From Rhodococcus rhodnii (GTDB lineage Bacteria > Actinomycetota > Actinomycetes > Mycobacteriales > Pseudonocardiaceae), in assembly GCA_000720375.1 (NCBI GenBank), contig JOAA01000010.1:1-64000 (forward strand): 64,000 nucleotides of DNA, read 5' to 3'. The translations under genes were made by a program, and so were the position numbers. The notes under the pieces are model-generated. The model saw nothing but the letters and a program-made list of their open reading frames with translations. It was not told the origin of the DNA and did no database searches. Position 1 is the stretch's first letter. The number at the start of each line of letters is the position of its first letter. Below are positions 51,072 through 60,349 of the stretch, in pieces.

Positions 51072-52457
51072 CTAAGCACTCGGCAGCTGGATCGTGACGC
51101 GCAGACCACCGCCGTCGGGCAGGTCCAGCCGCACGTCGCCGCCCGCCCGTTCGACGAGCCTGCGGGTGATCGCGAGCCCGAGACCCGATCCGCCGATGTT
51201 CTGGTGCGCCGGGCTGCGCCAGAACCTGTCTGTCGCCCGTTCGAGTTCTTCCGGCTGCAGCCCCGGTCCGTGATCACGCACCGCGATGTACACGTTCGTG
51301 TCATCCGCGGTGATGTCGACGTTGATCGCCGAACCCTCCGCGGTGAACTTCAAAGCGTTGTCCAGCAAGGCATCCAGCATCGCCTCGACACTGCGCGGCG
51401 GCGCCTTGGCGAATACCTCTTCGGCTGAGGCGGACAGCTCCAATGACACATCCCGGGAATCCGCGACCGCCTCCCAGTCGGTCAACCGCGTACTCACCGT
51501 CGCCACCACGTCCACCGGAACGAGTTCCCCGCCCATACCTTCGGCACGGGCCATCGCGAGCAGATCGTCCACGATCTGGTTCAGCCGATCGGTCTCCGCC
51601 ATCGCGGCCACGTGGTGCTCGGCCTCTTCGGCGTCGACGTGACCTTCCAAATTGCTCAGTCGCAACCGCAGCGCGGTCAACGGGTTACGCAGCTGGTGTG
51701 ACGCGTCCGCGACGAAAGCCCGCTGTGCCGCAAGCGTGTCGCTGACGCTCGTGGCCATCTGGTCGAACGATCTGCTGAGGTGTCTCAGCTCCGCTGGGCC
51801 GTGCCCATCGTCGACCGGCGGCACCGGCCGTCCGCTCATCACGGCGGCCACCAACGATCCCGTTGCCTGATCGAGCCTGCGGACAGGCCGCAACGTCCAG
51901 CCGACCAACGGCAACGCGACCAAGACCGCCAAACCGAGCGCCATGACACCGCCGATGAGGATCACGGCCCACCAGAACAGCACCCTGCTACGCGCCGGCC
52001 CGGTCGGCGACCGCGTGATGACCGCACCCTGCACCTCGCCGTCGACCAGGACCGGCTCGGCGATCACCAACGGCTCGGTGTCCCACGGCAGCAGCAAGGA
52101 AGCCGACTCGGGATGCTTGCCGCCCAGCGCGTTGTTCAGCTGCGGCGAGACCTCGTCCGCCTGGAAAGGTGGCTCCACGGAACTCGAACTGGCGACGGGA
52201 ACCCTGTCACGGTTGAACACGACCGCGTCGATGTCGTAAGTGGTGCGGAAACTGATCAGCTCGTCCTCGAGCGCTTCCTCCTCCTGGTCGAGCAACGGCC
52301 GTTGCGCCAAGGAGGCGTACCGGCTGGTGTCGGTGAGCCGGTCGAGGAACAGGTCCTGCTGTTCGCGCTGCGCGACGCTCAGCGCCAGCGGCACACCGAG
52401 GCCGACGACGAGCAGCGCGACCAGTGACAGGACGATGCCGAGCAGCCGGACGCGCAT
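51072..52457 (-). CDS. Two-component sensor histidine kinase
   Basis: 461 residues. Two membrane segments (about 5-25 and 160-185) enclose an external sensor domain of about 130 residues; a HAMP domain follows, then the H-box FVADASHQLRNPL, N-box DNALKF and G-boxes DHGPGL and GSGLGLAI. Transcribed 4 bp after its response regulator. The signal is unknown; the nearby TAXI lipoprotein could supply it. Confidence 0.9.
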   Translation of the reverse strand: MRVRLLGIVLSLVALLVVGLGVPLALSVAQREQQDLFLDRLTDTSRYASLAQRPLLDQEEEALEDELISFRTTYDIDAVVFNRDRVPVASSSSVEPPFQADEVSPQLNNALGGKHPESASLLLPWDTEPLVIAEPVLVDGEVQGAVITRSPTGPARSRVLFWWAVILIGGVMALGLAVLVALPLVGWTLRPVRRLDQATGSLVAAVMSGRPVPPVDDGHGPAELRHLSRSFDQMATSVSDTLAAQRAFVADASHQLRNPLTALRLRLSNLEGHVDAEEAEHHVAAMAETDRLNQIVDDLLAMARAEGMGGELVPVDVVATVSTRLTDWEAVADSRDVSLELSASAEEVFAKAPPRSVEAMLDALLDNALKFTAEGSAINVDITADDTNVYIAVRDHGPGLQPEELERATDRFWRSPAHQNIGGSGLGLAITRRLVERAGGDVRLDLPDGGGLRVTIQLPSA

Positions 52458-52461
52458 CGCA

Positions 52462-53130
52462 TCACTCCGGACGGCCGGCGAGCCGGTATCCGACGCCGCG
52501 CACGGTCTCGATCAGCGCGGGCCGCCCGAGTTTCGTGCGCAACGTCGCCACGTGCACATCCAGCGACCGGTTCTCCGCCGTACCGCTGCGGCCCCACACC
52601 TCGGCGAGGATCTGGTCACGGGGGCACACCGCGCCCCGCGCGGACATCACCAGTGTCAGGACTTGGAATTCTTTCCTCGACAAGCCAACTGGCTTGCCCG
52701 CGACCGTCACCTCGTGCCTGCCGATGTCGACGCGGACGTCTTCGAACACAATGGGTTCCGTGTTCGACTGACCACGATCCGTGCTCCTGCGCCGAACCGC
52801 GTGCACCCGGGCCACCAACTCACCGACGTCATACGGTTTCACCAAGTAATCGTCGGCGCCGGCCTGCAACGCCAGAATGCGGTCGTCCACCTCGCCGCGC
52901 GCGGAAACGACGATGATCGACACGTCACTCACCGCCCTGATCTGGCGACAAAGAGTCATCCCGTCGATGTCGGGCAGCCCCAGATCGAGCAGGATCACAT
53001 CGACTTCGCCGACCAGGTCGAGCACGCCACGCCCGTGGGCCAGCCTGCGAACCGCCAGGCCACGCTTGAGCAGGGCCGGGACCAGCGCCTGAGCGACCCG
53101 GTCGTCGTCCTCGACAAGGAGCACTCGCAC
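52462..53130 (-). CDS. OmpR-family response regulator
   Basis: 222 residues. Receiver domain with phospho-acceptor Asp49 (VILLDLGLPD) and a C-terminal winged-helix DNA-binding domain (about 125-218, SRKEFQVLTLVMSARG...ENRSLDVHVATLRTKLG). Divergent from gluABCD across a 132-bp gap with repeated motifs, so it may regulate that transporter. Confidence 0.9.
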   Translation of the reverse strand: MRVLLVEDDDRVAQALVPALLKRGLAVRRLAHGRGVLDLVGEVDVILLDLGLPDIDGMTLCRQIRAVSDVSIIVVSARGEVDDRILALQAGADDYLVKPYDVGELVARVHAVRRRSTDRGQSNTEPIVFEDVRVDIGRHEVTVAGKPVGLSRKEFQVLTLVMSARGAVCPRDQILAEVWGRSGTAENRSLDVHVATLRTKLGRPALIETVRGVGYRLAGRPE

Positions 53131-53140
53131 GCGTGTCCCT

Positions 53141-53165
53141 CCGCATGTGTCATGACCATGTGACA
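53141..53165. promoter_or_regulatory. Direct repeats between response regulator and gluA
   Basis: CATGTG occurs at 53141 and 53154, 13 bases apart, with TGTCA and TGACA making an overlapping inverted repeat. Such spaced direct repeats are typical of OmpR-type binding sites. Not proven. Confidence 0.3.
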
Positions 53166-53262
53166 GAGTTGAGACCCTAAGTGTTGCTCAAGGTCGCTGG
53201 ACTGTGTGAGCCGAGGCCCCTAGGTTTCCGCCAACGCACGCTCGCGGAGTTTTGGAGGATTG

Positions 53263-54018
53263 ATGACCGAAGTCGCTGCCGCGCCTCCGATGATTCGGAT
53301 GAAGGCGGTAGACAAGTTCTTCGGGCCGTTGCATGTTCTCAAGGACATCACCCTCGAGATTCCCAAGGGCGAGGTCGTCGTCGTGCTCGGTCCGTCGGGT
53401 TCGGGCAAGTCGACGCTGTGCCGGGCGATCAACCGGCTGGAGCCGATCAACTCCGGCGAGATCGAGGTCGACGGCAAGCCGTTGCCCGCCGAGGGCAAGG
53501 ACCTGGCCAGGCTGCGTGCGGACGTGGGCATGGTGTTCCAGTCGTTCAACCTGTTCGCGCACAAGAGCATCGTGGACAACGTGACGCTCGCACCGATCAA
53601 GGTCCGCAAGGTCTCCAAGGACGAGGCCCGCAAGACCGGGATGGCACTGCTCGAGCGGGTCGGTATCGCCAACCAGGCTGACAAGTACCCCGCACAGCTC
53701 TCCGGCGGCCAGCAGCAGCGTGCCGCCATCGCACGGGCGCTGGCGATGCGTCCCAAGGTGATGCTGTTCGACGAGCCGACCTCCGCATTGGACCCCGAAA
53801 TGGTCCAGGAGGTGCTGGACGTGATGACCAGCCTCGCCAAGGAAGGGATGACCATGCTGGTCGTCACCCACGAGATGGGCTTCGCGCGCAAAGCAGCCGA
53901 TCGGGTGATTTTCATGTCCGACGGCGAGGTGGTGGAGGATTCCACTCCGGACGCGTTCTTCACCGACCCGAAGTCCAACCGTGCGAAGGACTTCCTTGGC
54001 AAGATCCTGACGCATTGA
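53263..54018 (+). CDS. gluA: Glutamate-type ABC transporter ATP-binding protein
   Basis: 251 residues. Walker A GPSGSGKS, signature LSGGQQQR and Walker [13 protein letters not shown] are intact. It energises polar amino acid import. ATG 53263 was chosen over a TTG one codon earlier, because GGAGG leaves proper spacing for the ATG. First gene of gluABCD. Confidence 0.93.
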   Translation: MTEVAAAPPMIRMKAVDKFFGPLHVLKDITLEIPKGEVVVVLGPSGSGKSTLCRAINRLEPINSGEIEVDGKPLPAEGKDLARLRADVGMVFQSFNLFAHKSIVDNVTLAPIKVRKVSKDEARKTGMALLERVGIANQADKYPAQLSGGQQQRAAIARALAMRPKVMLFDEPTSALDPEMVQEVLDVMTSLAKEGMTMLVVTHEMGFARKAADRVIFMSDGEVVEDSTPDAFFTDPKSNRAKDFLGKILTH

Positions 54019-54071
54019 GCCCGCGCTTGGCAGGGGCAGCGGGAAACGAAGTAGATCGGAAGGAACAGCTA

Positions 54072-54956
54072 ATGCGGTTCAGTCGGGCTATGCGTGCCGG
54101 CGTCGTTGTCACGGCACTGGCCCTCGCCGTCACCGCTTGTGGCGGCAGCAACAACAGCTCTACAGGCGGCAACACCGGCACCACCAGCGGGGCCGCTGGG
54201 GCAGGTTCCGCCCTGGTCGCGAAGGCCAAGACGGGCAAGCTGACCATCGGCATCAAGTTCGACCAGCCCGGTCTCGGCCTGAAGACCCCGGACGGCAAGT
54301 ACACCGGCTTCGACGTCGAGGTCGGCAAGTACGTGGCCAAGCAGCTGGGTGTGGAGGAGTCCGGGATCACCTGGAAGGAAGCCCAGTCCGCCGAGCGCGA
54401 GAACCTGATCAAGAAGGGCGAGGTCGACATGATCATCGCCACCTACTCGATCACCGACAAGCGCAAGAACGACGTCAGCTTCGCCGGCCCGTACTTCGTC
54501 GCGCACCAGGACCTGCTGGTCCGCGCGGACAACACGGACATCACCGGTCCCGAGTCGCTGAACAACAACAAGAAGCTCTGCTCGGTCAAGGGTTCGACGC
54601 CCGCGCAGAACGTCAAGGACAAGTACGCCAAGGGCGTGCAGCTGCAGGAGTTCGGCAAGTACTCCGACTGCCTCACCCCGCTGACCAACGGCAGCCTCGA
54701 CGCGATGACCACCGACGACATCATCCTGGCCGGCTACGCCGCGCAGCAGGCGGGCAAGCTCAAGCTGGTCGGCAAGGGCTTCTCGGACGAGAAGTACGGC
54801 ATCGGCCTGAAGAAGGACGACAAGGAAGCCCAGGCCGCCATCAACAAGGCCATCCAGCAGATGCAGTCCAGCGGTGAGTGGAAGAAGGCGCTGGAGAGCA
54901 CGGTCGGCCCGTCGGGCTACAAGATCCCGGACCCGCCGGCGATCACCGAACTGTAA
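54072..54956 (+). CDS. gluB: Glutamate-type ABC transporter substrate-binding lipoprotein
   Basis: 294 residues from ATG 54072 (GGAAGGA upstream). Lipobox VTACGG; a Ser/Thr/Gly-rich linker, then a family 3 solute-binding domain (GKLTIGIKFDQPGLG...YTGFDVEVGKYVAKQLG). Captures glutamate or a related amino acid outside the cell for GluC/GluD. Confidence 0.92.
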   Translation: MRFSRAMRAGVVVTALALAVTACGGSNNSSTGGNTGTTSGAAGAGSALVAKAKTGKLTIGIKFDQPGLGLKTPDGKYTGFDVEVGKYVAKQLGVEESGITWKEAQSAERENLIKKGEVDMIIATYSITDKRKNDVSFAGPYFVAHQDLLVRADNTDITGPESLNNNKKLCSVKGSTPAQNVKDKYAKGVQLQEFGKYSDCLTPLTNGSLDAMTTDDIILAGYAAQQAGKLKLVGKGFSDEKYGIGLKKDDKEAQAAINKAIQQMQSSGEWKKALESTVGPSGYKIPDPPAITEL

Positions 54957-54969
54957 ATCCTCCTCATGA

Positions 54970-55002
54970 CTTCGGGGGCACCCCTCGCGGGTGTCCCCGA
55001 AG
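54970..55002 (+). terminator. Hairpin between gluB and gluC
   Basis: CTTCGGGG.CACCC pairs with GGGTGTCCCCGAAG around CTCGC. It probably lets only part of the transcripts continue, giving more binding protein than permease. Confidence 0.7.
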
Positions 55003-55023
55003 CTTTGGGCGGCAAGGAGTTCC

Positions 55024-55704
55024 ATGTTTGACTTCCTGAGCGAGTACGACCTGCTCGGAGCCTTCTGGACGACGGTGCGGCTGTCGTTCTTCTCGGCGAT
55101 CGGCTCGCTCGTGTGGGGCACGATCCTGGCAGCCATGCGGGTCAGCCCAGTGCCGATCATGCGCGCGTTCGGCACGGTTTACGTGAACGTCATCCGTAAC
55201 ACCCCGCTGACCGTGCTGATCCTGTTCACGTCTCTCGGCCTGTCGTACACGCTGGGCGTGCAGCTGGCCGCGCAGGACTCACCGACTTCGCTGGCGGACA
55301 ACTCGTTCCGGCTGGCTGTGCTCGGATTCATCGTCTACACCTCGACGTTCGTCTGTGAGGCGATGCGATCGGGCATCAACACCGTGCCGGTCGGCCAGGC
55401 CGAGGCGGCACGGGCGCTAGGCCTGACGTTCATCCAGGTGCTGGGGATCATCGTGCTGCCGCAGGCGTTCCGGTCGGTGATCGCACCGCTCGCGAGCGTG
55501 CTCATCGCGCTGATCAAGAACACCACGGTCGCCGCGGTCATCGGCGTCGGTGAGGCCGCGCTGTTGATGTCGGAGATGGTGGAGAACGAGTCCGACTCGC
55601 TCTTGCTGGTCTTCCTCGTCTTCGCGATCGGCTTCGTGATCCTGACCCTGCCGGTCGGTCTGCTGCTTGGCTGGGTCGCCAAGAAGGTTGAGGTCAAGCG
55701 ATGA
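55024..55704 (+). CDS. gluC: Glutamate-type ABC transporter permease
   Basis: 226 residues from ATG 55024 (AAGGAG upstream). About five membrane segments and the EAA loop SGINTVPVGQAEAARALGL of HisM-type permeases. Stop overlaps the gluD start as ATGA. Confidence 0.92.
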   Translation: MFDFLSEYDLLGAFWTTVRLSFFSAIGSLVWGTILAAMRVSPVPIMRAFGTVYVNVIRNTPLTVLILFTSLGLSYTLGVQLAAQDSPTSLADNSFRLAVLGFIVYTSTFVCEAMRSGINTVPVGQAEAARALGLTFIQVLGIIVLPQAFRSVIAPLASVLIALIKNTTVAAVIGVGEAALLMSEMVENESDSLLLVFLVFAIGFVILTLPVGLLLGWVAKKVEVKR

Positions 55705-56609
55705 GCGCCCCGTCCGTCCTCTACGACGCTCCCGGGCCGAAGGCGAAGGTCCGCAACAACATCATCAACGTGGTGTTCGTTCTGGTGCTGCTGTGGGTGG
55801 CCTATCTCGTCTACAGTGGATTCGACGAGAAGGGCCAGTGGGCAGGCGCGCTGTGGAAGCCCTTCATCGAATGGTCCACTTGGGACCAGTTCATCATCCC
55901 CGGCCTGCTGGACACCTTGAAAGCCGCCGCGCTGGCGATCGTGATCGCCTTGCCGATCGGTGCACTGCTGGGCATCGGGCGGCTGTCGGAGCACAAGTGG
56001 ATCAGCGTCCCGGCCGGCGTGATCGTGGAGTTCTTCCGCGCGATCCCGGTGCTGTTGTTGATGGTGTTCGCCGCGGAGCTGTACGCGGGCTACACGGACA
56101 TCGACGCGGAGATCCGGCCGTTGTTCGCGGCGGTGACGGGTTTGGTGCTGTACAACGCTTCCGTTCTCGCTGAGGTGTTCCGGGCGGGCATCAACGCCCT
56201 GCCCAAGGGCCAGAGCGAGGCCGCACAGGCGCTGGGCATGCGCAGGACCCAGGTGATGACGAACATCCTGCTGCCGCAGGCGGTCACCCTGATGCTGCCC
56301 GCCATCGTCAGCCAGCTCGTCGTCGTGCTGAAGGACACCGCCCTGGCCGGTCAGCTGACCGTTGGTTACACGGAACTGATCCGTACCTCGGGTGGGATCA
56401 CCGGTAACTTCTCCAACACCATCCCGACCCTGATCGTGGTCGCGACGATCTACATCGTGCTCAACATGCTGCTGAGCCTGCTCGCCAGCAAACTGGAGCA
56501 ACGCCTGTCCCGCCGCAACCGTCCCACCAGGGGCGTCAAGGCGGACAAGATCGAACAAGTCGCCGTCCACATCGGAACCGACGCCGACGCGGGCGGACCA
56601 GCCCGATAG
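55701..56609 (+). CDS. gluD: Glutamate-type ABC transporter permease
   Basis: 302 residues. HisM-type permease with the EAA loop AGINALPKGQSEAAQALGM and extra N- and C-terminal segments of about 40 residues each, usual for GluD. Coupled to gluC. Followed by a strong terminator. Confidence 0.92.
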   Translation: MSAPSVLYDAPGPKAKVRNNIINVVFVLVLLWVAYLVYSGFDEKGQWAGALWKPFIEWSTWDQFIIPGLLDTLKAAALAIVIALPIGALLGIGRLSEHKWISVPAGVIVEFFRAIPVLLLMVFAAELYAGYTDIDAEIRPLFAAVTGLVLYNASVLAEVFRAGINALPKGQSEAAQALGMRRTQVMTNILLPQAVTLMLPAIVSQLVVVLKDTALAGQLTVGYTELIRTSGGITGNFSNTIPTLIVVATIYIVLNMLLSLLASKLEQRLSRRNRPTRGVKADKIEQVAVHIGTDADAGGPAR

Positions 56610-56621
56610 TCAGCCTTTCTC

Positions 56622-56660
56622 GAAACGGCCCCGCTCGCTGGAGCGGGGCCGTTTCTTTTG
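56622..56660 (+). terminator. Intrinsic terminator of gluABCD
   Basis: A 15-bp perfect stem (GAAACGGCCCCGCTC and complement), GCTG loop and TTTCTTTTG tail. Confidence 0.9.
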
Positions 56661-56722
56661 TGCGTTTCACTGGGTGGACCGCGAAGCGACCAGTCGTACA
56701 CCACGCGTGCTCTAATTCGCAG

Positions 56723-57337
56723 ATGCGCTCCAAAACCCGGGACAAGGTGCTCAAAGCCGCGAGAGACCTGTTCAACGAGCAGAGCACGGCCGCGGTGAGC
56801 ATCGACGACATCGCGGCCGCGGCCAGGGTCAGCGATCTGCACGCCCATTTCCGGGACAAGCAGGAGATCATCCGGGCGCTGTTCGACGAGTACATCCACG
56901 CGTTGGACGGCGACTGGCGGCCGGCCAAGGAGCCCGCCAAGAACATCGCCATGGTGGTCAAGAACCTCGCCGAGCTCAACAAAATGCGCTGGGAGTACCG
57001 GTTCGTCAACCGTGAACTGATCCTGCTGGCGCGTGCCGACAGCCGAATACGGGCCGCCTACCAGGCGACCTACGAGCGGAGATTCAGCGAGCTGCGCGTA
57101 CTGGTCCAGCAGATGGTCCTGCAAGATCTGGTCCGGGTGCCGCGGCTGCCGCGAACCATCGACGACCTGCTGATGAACGTGTGGCTGATCTCCGACAGCT
57201 GGTTCTCGCACATGGAGCTCACTGGCGATCCCACGGATCCGGACCACGCCGATCGAGTGAACGACGTCCTCATGGTCACCCTTGAGCCGTACTTGACCCA
57301 CCAGGGCAGGGAACTGTTCGAGAAGTTCGCTCAATAG
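56723..57337 (+). CDS. TetR/AcrR family regulator with shortened HTH
   Basis: 204 residues from ATG 56723. The N-terminal HTH reads VSIDDIAAAARVSDLHAHFRDKQEII: compared with the usual ARVSxGxLYYHF turn it is about two residues shorter. The C-terminal domain (about 70-200) resembles the TetR_C group of fatty-acid or BetI-like regulators. No divergent target is evident. Ends 7 bp inside the convergent LysR gene. Confidence 0.75.
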   Translation: MRSKTRDKVLKAARDLFNEQSTAAVSIDDIAAAARVSDLHAHFRDKQEIIRALFDEYIHALDGDWRPAKEPAKNIAMVVKNLAELNKMRWEYRFVNRELILLARADSRIRAAYQATYERRFSELRVLVQQMVLQDLVRVPRLPRTIDDLLMNVWLISDSWFSHMELTGDPTDPDHADRVNDVLMVTLEPYLTHQGRELFEKFAQ

Positions 57338-58224
57338 TGTGCGGCGATGGCTTCGGCGAGTCGGGCTGCCGGTTCGCTGAGCGGGTTGCGCAGCCACGCC
57401 AGCACTGTTCGCCGGATTTCGCTGGAACCGCCACGAACGTCAACGATCCGCACGCCCGGCGGCACGACCGGTGCGAGCGAGTCGGACACAGTCGTGATGC
57501 CGCATCCGGCGGCGACCATGCTCAGTTTGGCAAGCCAGTCACGCGCGGCGTGAGCGATCCGCGGTCGTTCGTCCAACCCTGGCCACACCCCCATCTCGGT
57601 CGCGGACGCGCTGGCGATCCATACCTGATCGTGTAGTTCGTCGATATCGACCGAGTCCCTGCTGCCGAACGGATGCGTGGCAGGAACGGCGAGCCGCAGG
57701 CTGCGTTCGGCCATAACCCGCGTCCGGAATGCCGGGGTCTCGGTGTCGAACGGACGGAACGGCGGTGCGGCGGCAAGCAATGCGAGGTCGATAGTGCCTG
57801 CGCGCAGTGCTCTCACCAGATTGTGTGTACCTCCTTCCCTAGTGAGCACAGTGATCGCCGGATGAGTTCTTCTCAAGGCGGAAATCGCTTGCGGCACCAC
57901 GACAGCGCCCGCCGTGGGAAACCAGCCGAGCCGGACGGTTCCGCCCTCGGCGGGCAGTCCGGCGAGTTCCCGCCCGGTCGCGTCGATCTGGTCGAGCACG
58001 ATCGCCGCTCTTCTGAGCACCACATGCCCTGCCGGTGTGAGCTGTACACCATCGTGTCGTCTTTCCAGCAGCTGTGTCTTGGCGACCCGTTCAAGCGACG
58101 CGATCTGCCGTGACACAGCCGATTGTGTGTAGCCGAGGGCGTTCGCCGCGGCGGTGAGCGTGCCCCGCTCGGCGACCTCGCGAAAGACCCGCAGGGCGAC
58201 CAGTGACACGTCCATGAAGTCCAT
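57331..58224 (-). CDS. LysR-family transcriptional regulator
   Basis: 297 residues: winged HTH at the N-terminus (LRVFREVAERGTLTAAANALGYTQSAVSRQIASLE) and a LysR substrate domain (about 90-295). An in-frame ATG at 58215 is an alternative start. Divergent from the two SDR genes, which it probably controls. Confidence 0.87.
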   Translation of the reverse strand: MDFMDVSLVALRVFREVAERGTLTAAANALGYTQSAVSRQIASLERVAKTQLLERRHDGVQLTPAGHVVLRRAAIVLDQIDATGRELAGLPAEGGTVRLGWFPTAGAVVVPQAISALRRTHPAITVLTREGGTHNLVRALRAGTIDLALLAAAPPFRPFDTETPAFRTRVMAERSLRLAVPATHPFGSRDSVDIDELHDQVWIASASATEMGVWPGLDERPRIAHAARDWLAKLSMVAAGCGITTVSDSLAPVVPPGVRIVDVRGGSSEIRRTVLAWLRNPLSEPAARLAEAIAAHY

Positions 58225-58295
58225 GACTATTACGCATACCAGGTCTGCGTAACTTTCGTTGGTCGCATGGCTCGGCGCGGCATAGCGTCAAGGAC

Positions 58296-59108
58296 ATGAT
58301 CGCTTTAGTCACCGGAGCCAACCAGGGAATCGGGTTCGCGCTCGTCGAGGAACTCGCCGCGCGCCTTGGCGAAGACGACCGGATTCTGTTGACCGGACGT
58401 AATCCCGAACGAGTCGCGAAGGCCGCCGCGCAGATCGGCGGTCAGGTAGAAGGCCGGGTGCTGGATGTCACGGACGCGGACGCCGTGGCGAAAATGGCGG
58501 CTGAGCTCGGCGCGGTCGACATCGTGTTTTCCAACGCGATCGGCCCGCTCACCCCGGACCGGCCACAGTCCGAGCAGGTCGACGAATTCGTCGCGGTGGC
58601 CAACGGCGGAACGCACGCGATGCTTCGCTCGTTCGGGCCGATTCTGCGGCCAGGCGGGCGGTTCATCGTGGTCGCCAGCGCACTGGGCACAGTGGATTAC
58701 CTCGATCCGGAACTGCGTCCGTTGTTCGACAACGTTTCGCTCGATCAGGTGGAAGACGCGGTCGCCAGCTGGGTGGCCGAGATCCACGCGGGCACCGCGG
58801 ACCAGTGGCCACAGTGGATCAACATTCCATCCAAAGTGGCACAAGTGGCCGCGGTCCGCGCTGTAGCCGCACAGCGACGCGAAAAGGACATCGCGGATGG
58901 CACGCTCGTCGCCGCGATCTGCCCAGGCCTTGTTGACACGCGGGCCTCTCGGCCGTGGTTCGACGCCATGGACAAAGCACTGACACCTGCCGAAGCAGCA
59001 CGGCGCGTGCTCAACTTCGTGCTCGCGGACTTCGACCCAGCGATGTACGGCGAACTCGTGCAGTTCGGCAGGGTCCTTCCCTGGCACGGCAAGGAGAAGA
59101 AATCATGA
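58296..59108 (+). CDS. SDR-family protein lacking the catalytic Tyr
   Basis: 270 residues. The NAD(P) motif TGANQGIGFA and the SNAIGP segment (for NAG/NNAG) mark a carbonyl-reductase-like SDR. At the active site the usual YxxxK reads NIPSK, so Tyr is replaced by Asn while the Lys is kept. It may not be a normal dehydrogenase. Stop overlaps the next SDR start as ATGA. Confidence 0.8.
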   Translation: MIALVTGANQGIGFALVEELAARLGEDDRILLTGRNPERVAKAAAQIGGQVEGRVLDVTDADAVAKMAAELGAVDIVFSNAIGPLTPDRPQSEQVDEFVAVANGGTHAMLRSFGPILRPGGRFIVVASALGTVDYLDPELRPLFDNVSLDQVEDAVASWVAEIHAGTADQWPQWINIPSKVAQVAAVRAVAAQRREKDIADGTLVAAICPGLVDTRASRPWFDAMDKALTPAEAARRVLNFVLADFDPAMYGELVQFGRVLPWHGKEKKS

Positions 59109-60040
59109 TCAAGACACCGTTCGGATTCACCACAACCGCAGCAGAAGCAGTCTCAGGCATCGATCTGACAAGCCGCCGCGCGGTGGTCACCGGCGCGGCG
59201 TCCGGTATCGGCGTAGAAACCGCGCGTGCGCTCGCTTCTGCTGGCGCCGAAGTCACCTTGGCCGTCCGAGACACCAACGCAGGCGCTCTGACAGCCAAGG
59301 ACATCACAGCAACGACAGGCAATGAAGCTGTCCACGTCGCCCCGCTGGACCTTACCGACCTGGCGTCGGTCACCGCCTTCACGGACACCTGGGACGGCCC
59401 ACTACACATTCTGGTGAACAACGCGGGCGTGATGGCATCACCCGCGACATTCACCCCACAGGGTTGGGAACTGCAGTTCGCGACCAACCACCTCGGCCAT
59501 TTCGCGCTGACCACCGGTCTGCACGCCGCCCTGGCCGCGGAGGGCGCCCGGATCGTCGTGGTCAGCTCCAGCGGCCACATGCTGTCACCCGTGATCTTCG
59601 ACGACCTGCACTTCGCCTTCCGCCGCTACGACCCATGGCTCGCGTACGGCCAGTCCAAGACCGCGAACGTGCTGTTCGCCGTCGAAGCGACCCGAAGGTG
59701 GGAAACCGACGGCATCACCGCCAACGCCCTGATGCCCGGAGCGATCCTCACCAACCTCCAACGGCACATCGGCGGCGGTGGCTCAGGACAAATTCCGCCC
59801 GAACTGATGAAAACGCCACAGCAAGGCGCAGCCACGTCAGTCGTGCTCGCCACGTCACCATTGCTGGAAGGCATCGGCGGCAAGTACTTCGTCGACTGCA
59901 ACGAGACACCACTGGTGGACAAGCGCCCGGACGTGCCGATGCAGGGAGTGGCGCGGTACGCGGTGGAGGCGGCCAATGCCGAGCGGCTGTGGAATCTCTC
60001 CGAGGAGATGTGTCGATCCGAGCTTCGCTCGTTCGTGTAG
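59105..60040 (+). CDS. SDR-family oxidoreductase
   Basis: 311 residues. A complete SDR: TGAASGIGVETA cofactor motif, NNAGVM, catalytic Ser in VSSSGHM and YGQSK. It resembles retinol-dehydrogenase/WW-type reductases. Translationally coupled to the upstream SDR. Substrate unknown. Confidence 0.88.
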   Translation: MIKTPFGFTTTAAEAVSGIDLTSRRAVVTGAASGIGVETARALASAGAEVTLAVRDTNAGALTAKDITATTGNEAVHVAPLDLTDLASVTAFTDTWDGPLHILVNNAGVMASPATFTPQGWELQFATNHLGHFALTTGLHAALAAEGARIVVVSSSGHMLSPVIFDDLHFAFRRYDPWLAYGQSKTANVLFAVEATRRWETDGITANALMPGAILTNLQRHIGGGGSGQIPPELMKTPQQGAATSVVLATSPLLEGIGGKYFVDCNETPLVDKRPDVPMQGVARYAVEAANAERLWNLSEEMCRSELRSFV

Positions 60041-60111
60041 AGGTCGAGCAGCCTCAACGAAATCGTGGTGGACGGCCGGGGAAACGTCGACGCGAACGAA
60101 GTCCCAGGCTG

Positions 60112-60331
60112 GTCGTCGCCTGCCCGGCGCAGGAAGGCAGGCGCAGCCCAGCGCCCGGGTGCAGGACGGCTAAGACCCGGCGCGGTCTAGGGCCGTGGCG
60201 AAGATAGGTCGCCGCCTGCCCGGCACACGAGGGCACGCCCAGCCCAGCCCCGGTGCAAGACGGCTAAGACCCGACGCGGCCTTGGGCCGTGGCGAAGATA
60301 GGTCGCCGCCTGCCCCCGGCACCGTTGCCAG
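60112..60331. repeat. Tandem repeats of about 94 bp between SDR and sdhB genes
   Basis: Two copies of about 94 bp, with AAGATAGGTCGCCGCCTGCC at 60201 and again at 60295, and GACGGCTAAGACCC at 60165 and 60259, plus a partial copy near 60112. Copies differ at several positions. They fill most of the 309-bp gap 60041-60349, which shows no gene. Confidence 0.85.
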
Positions 60332-60349
60332 GAGCAGGCGACGGGGTGA

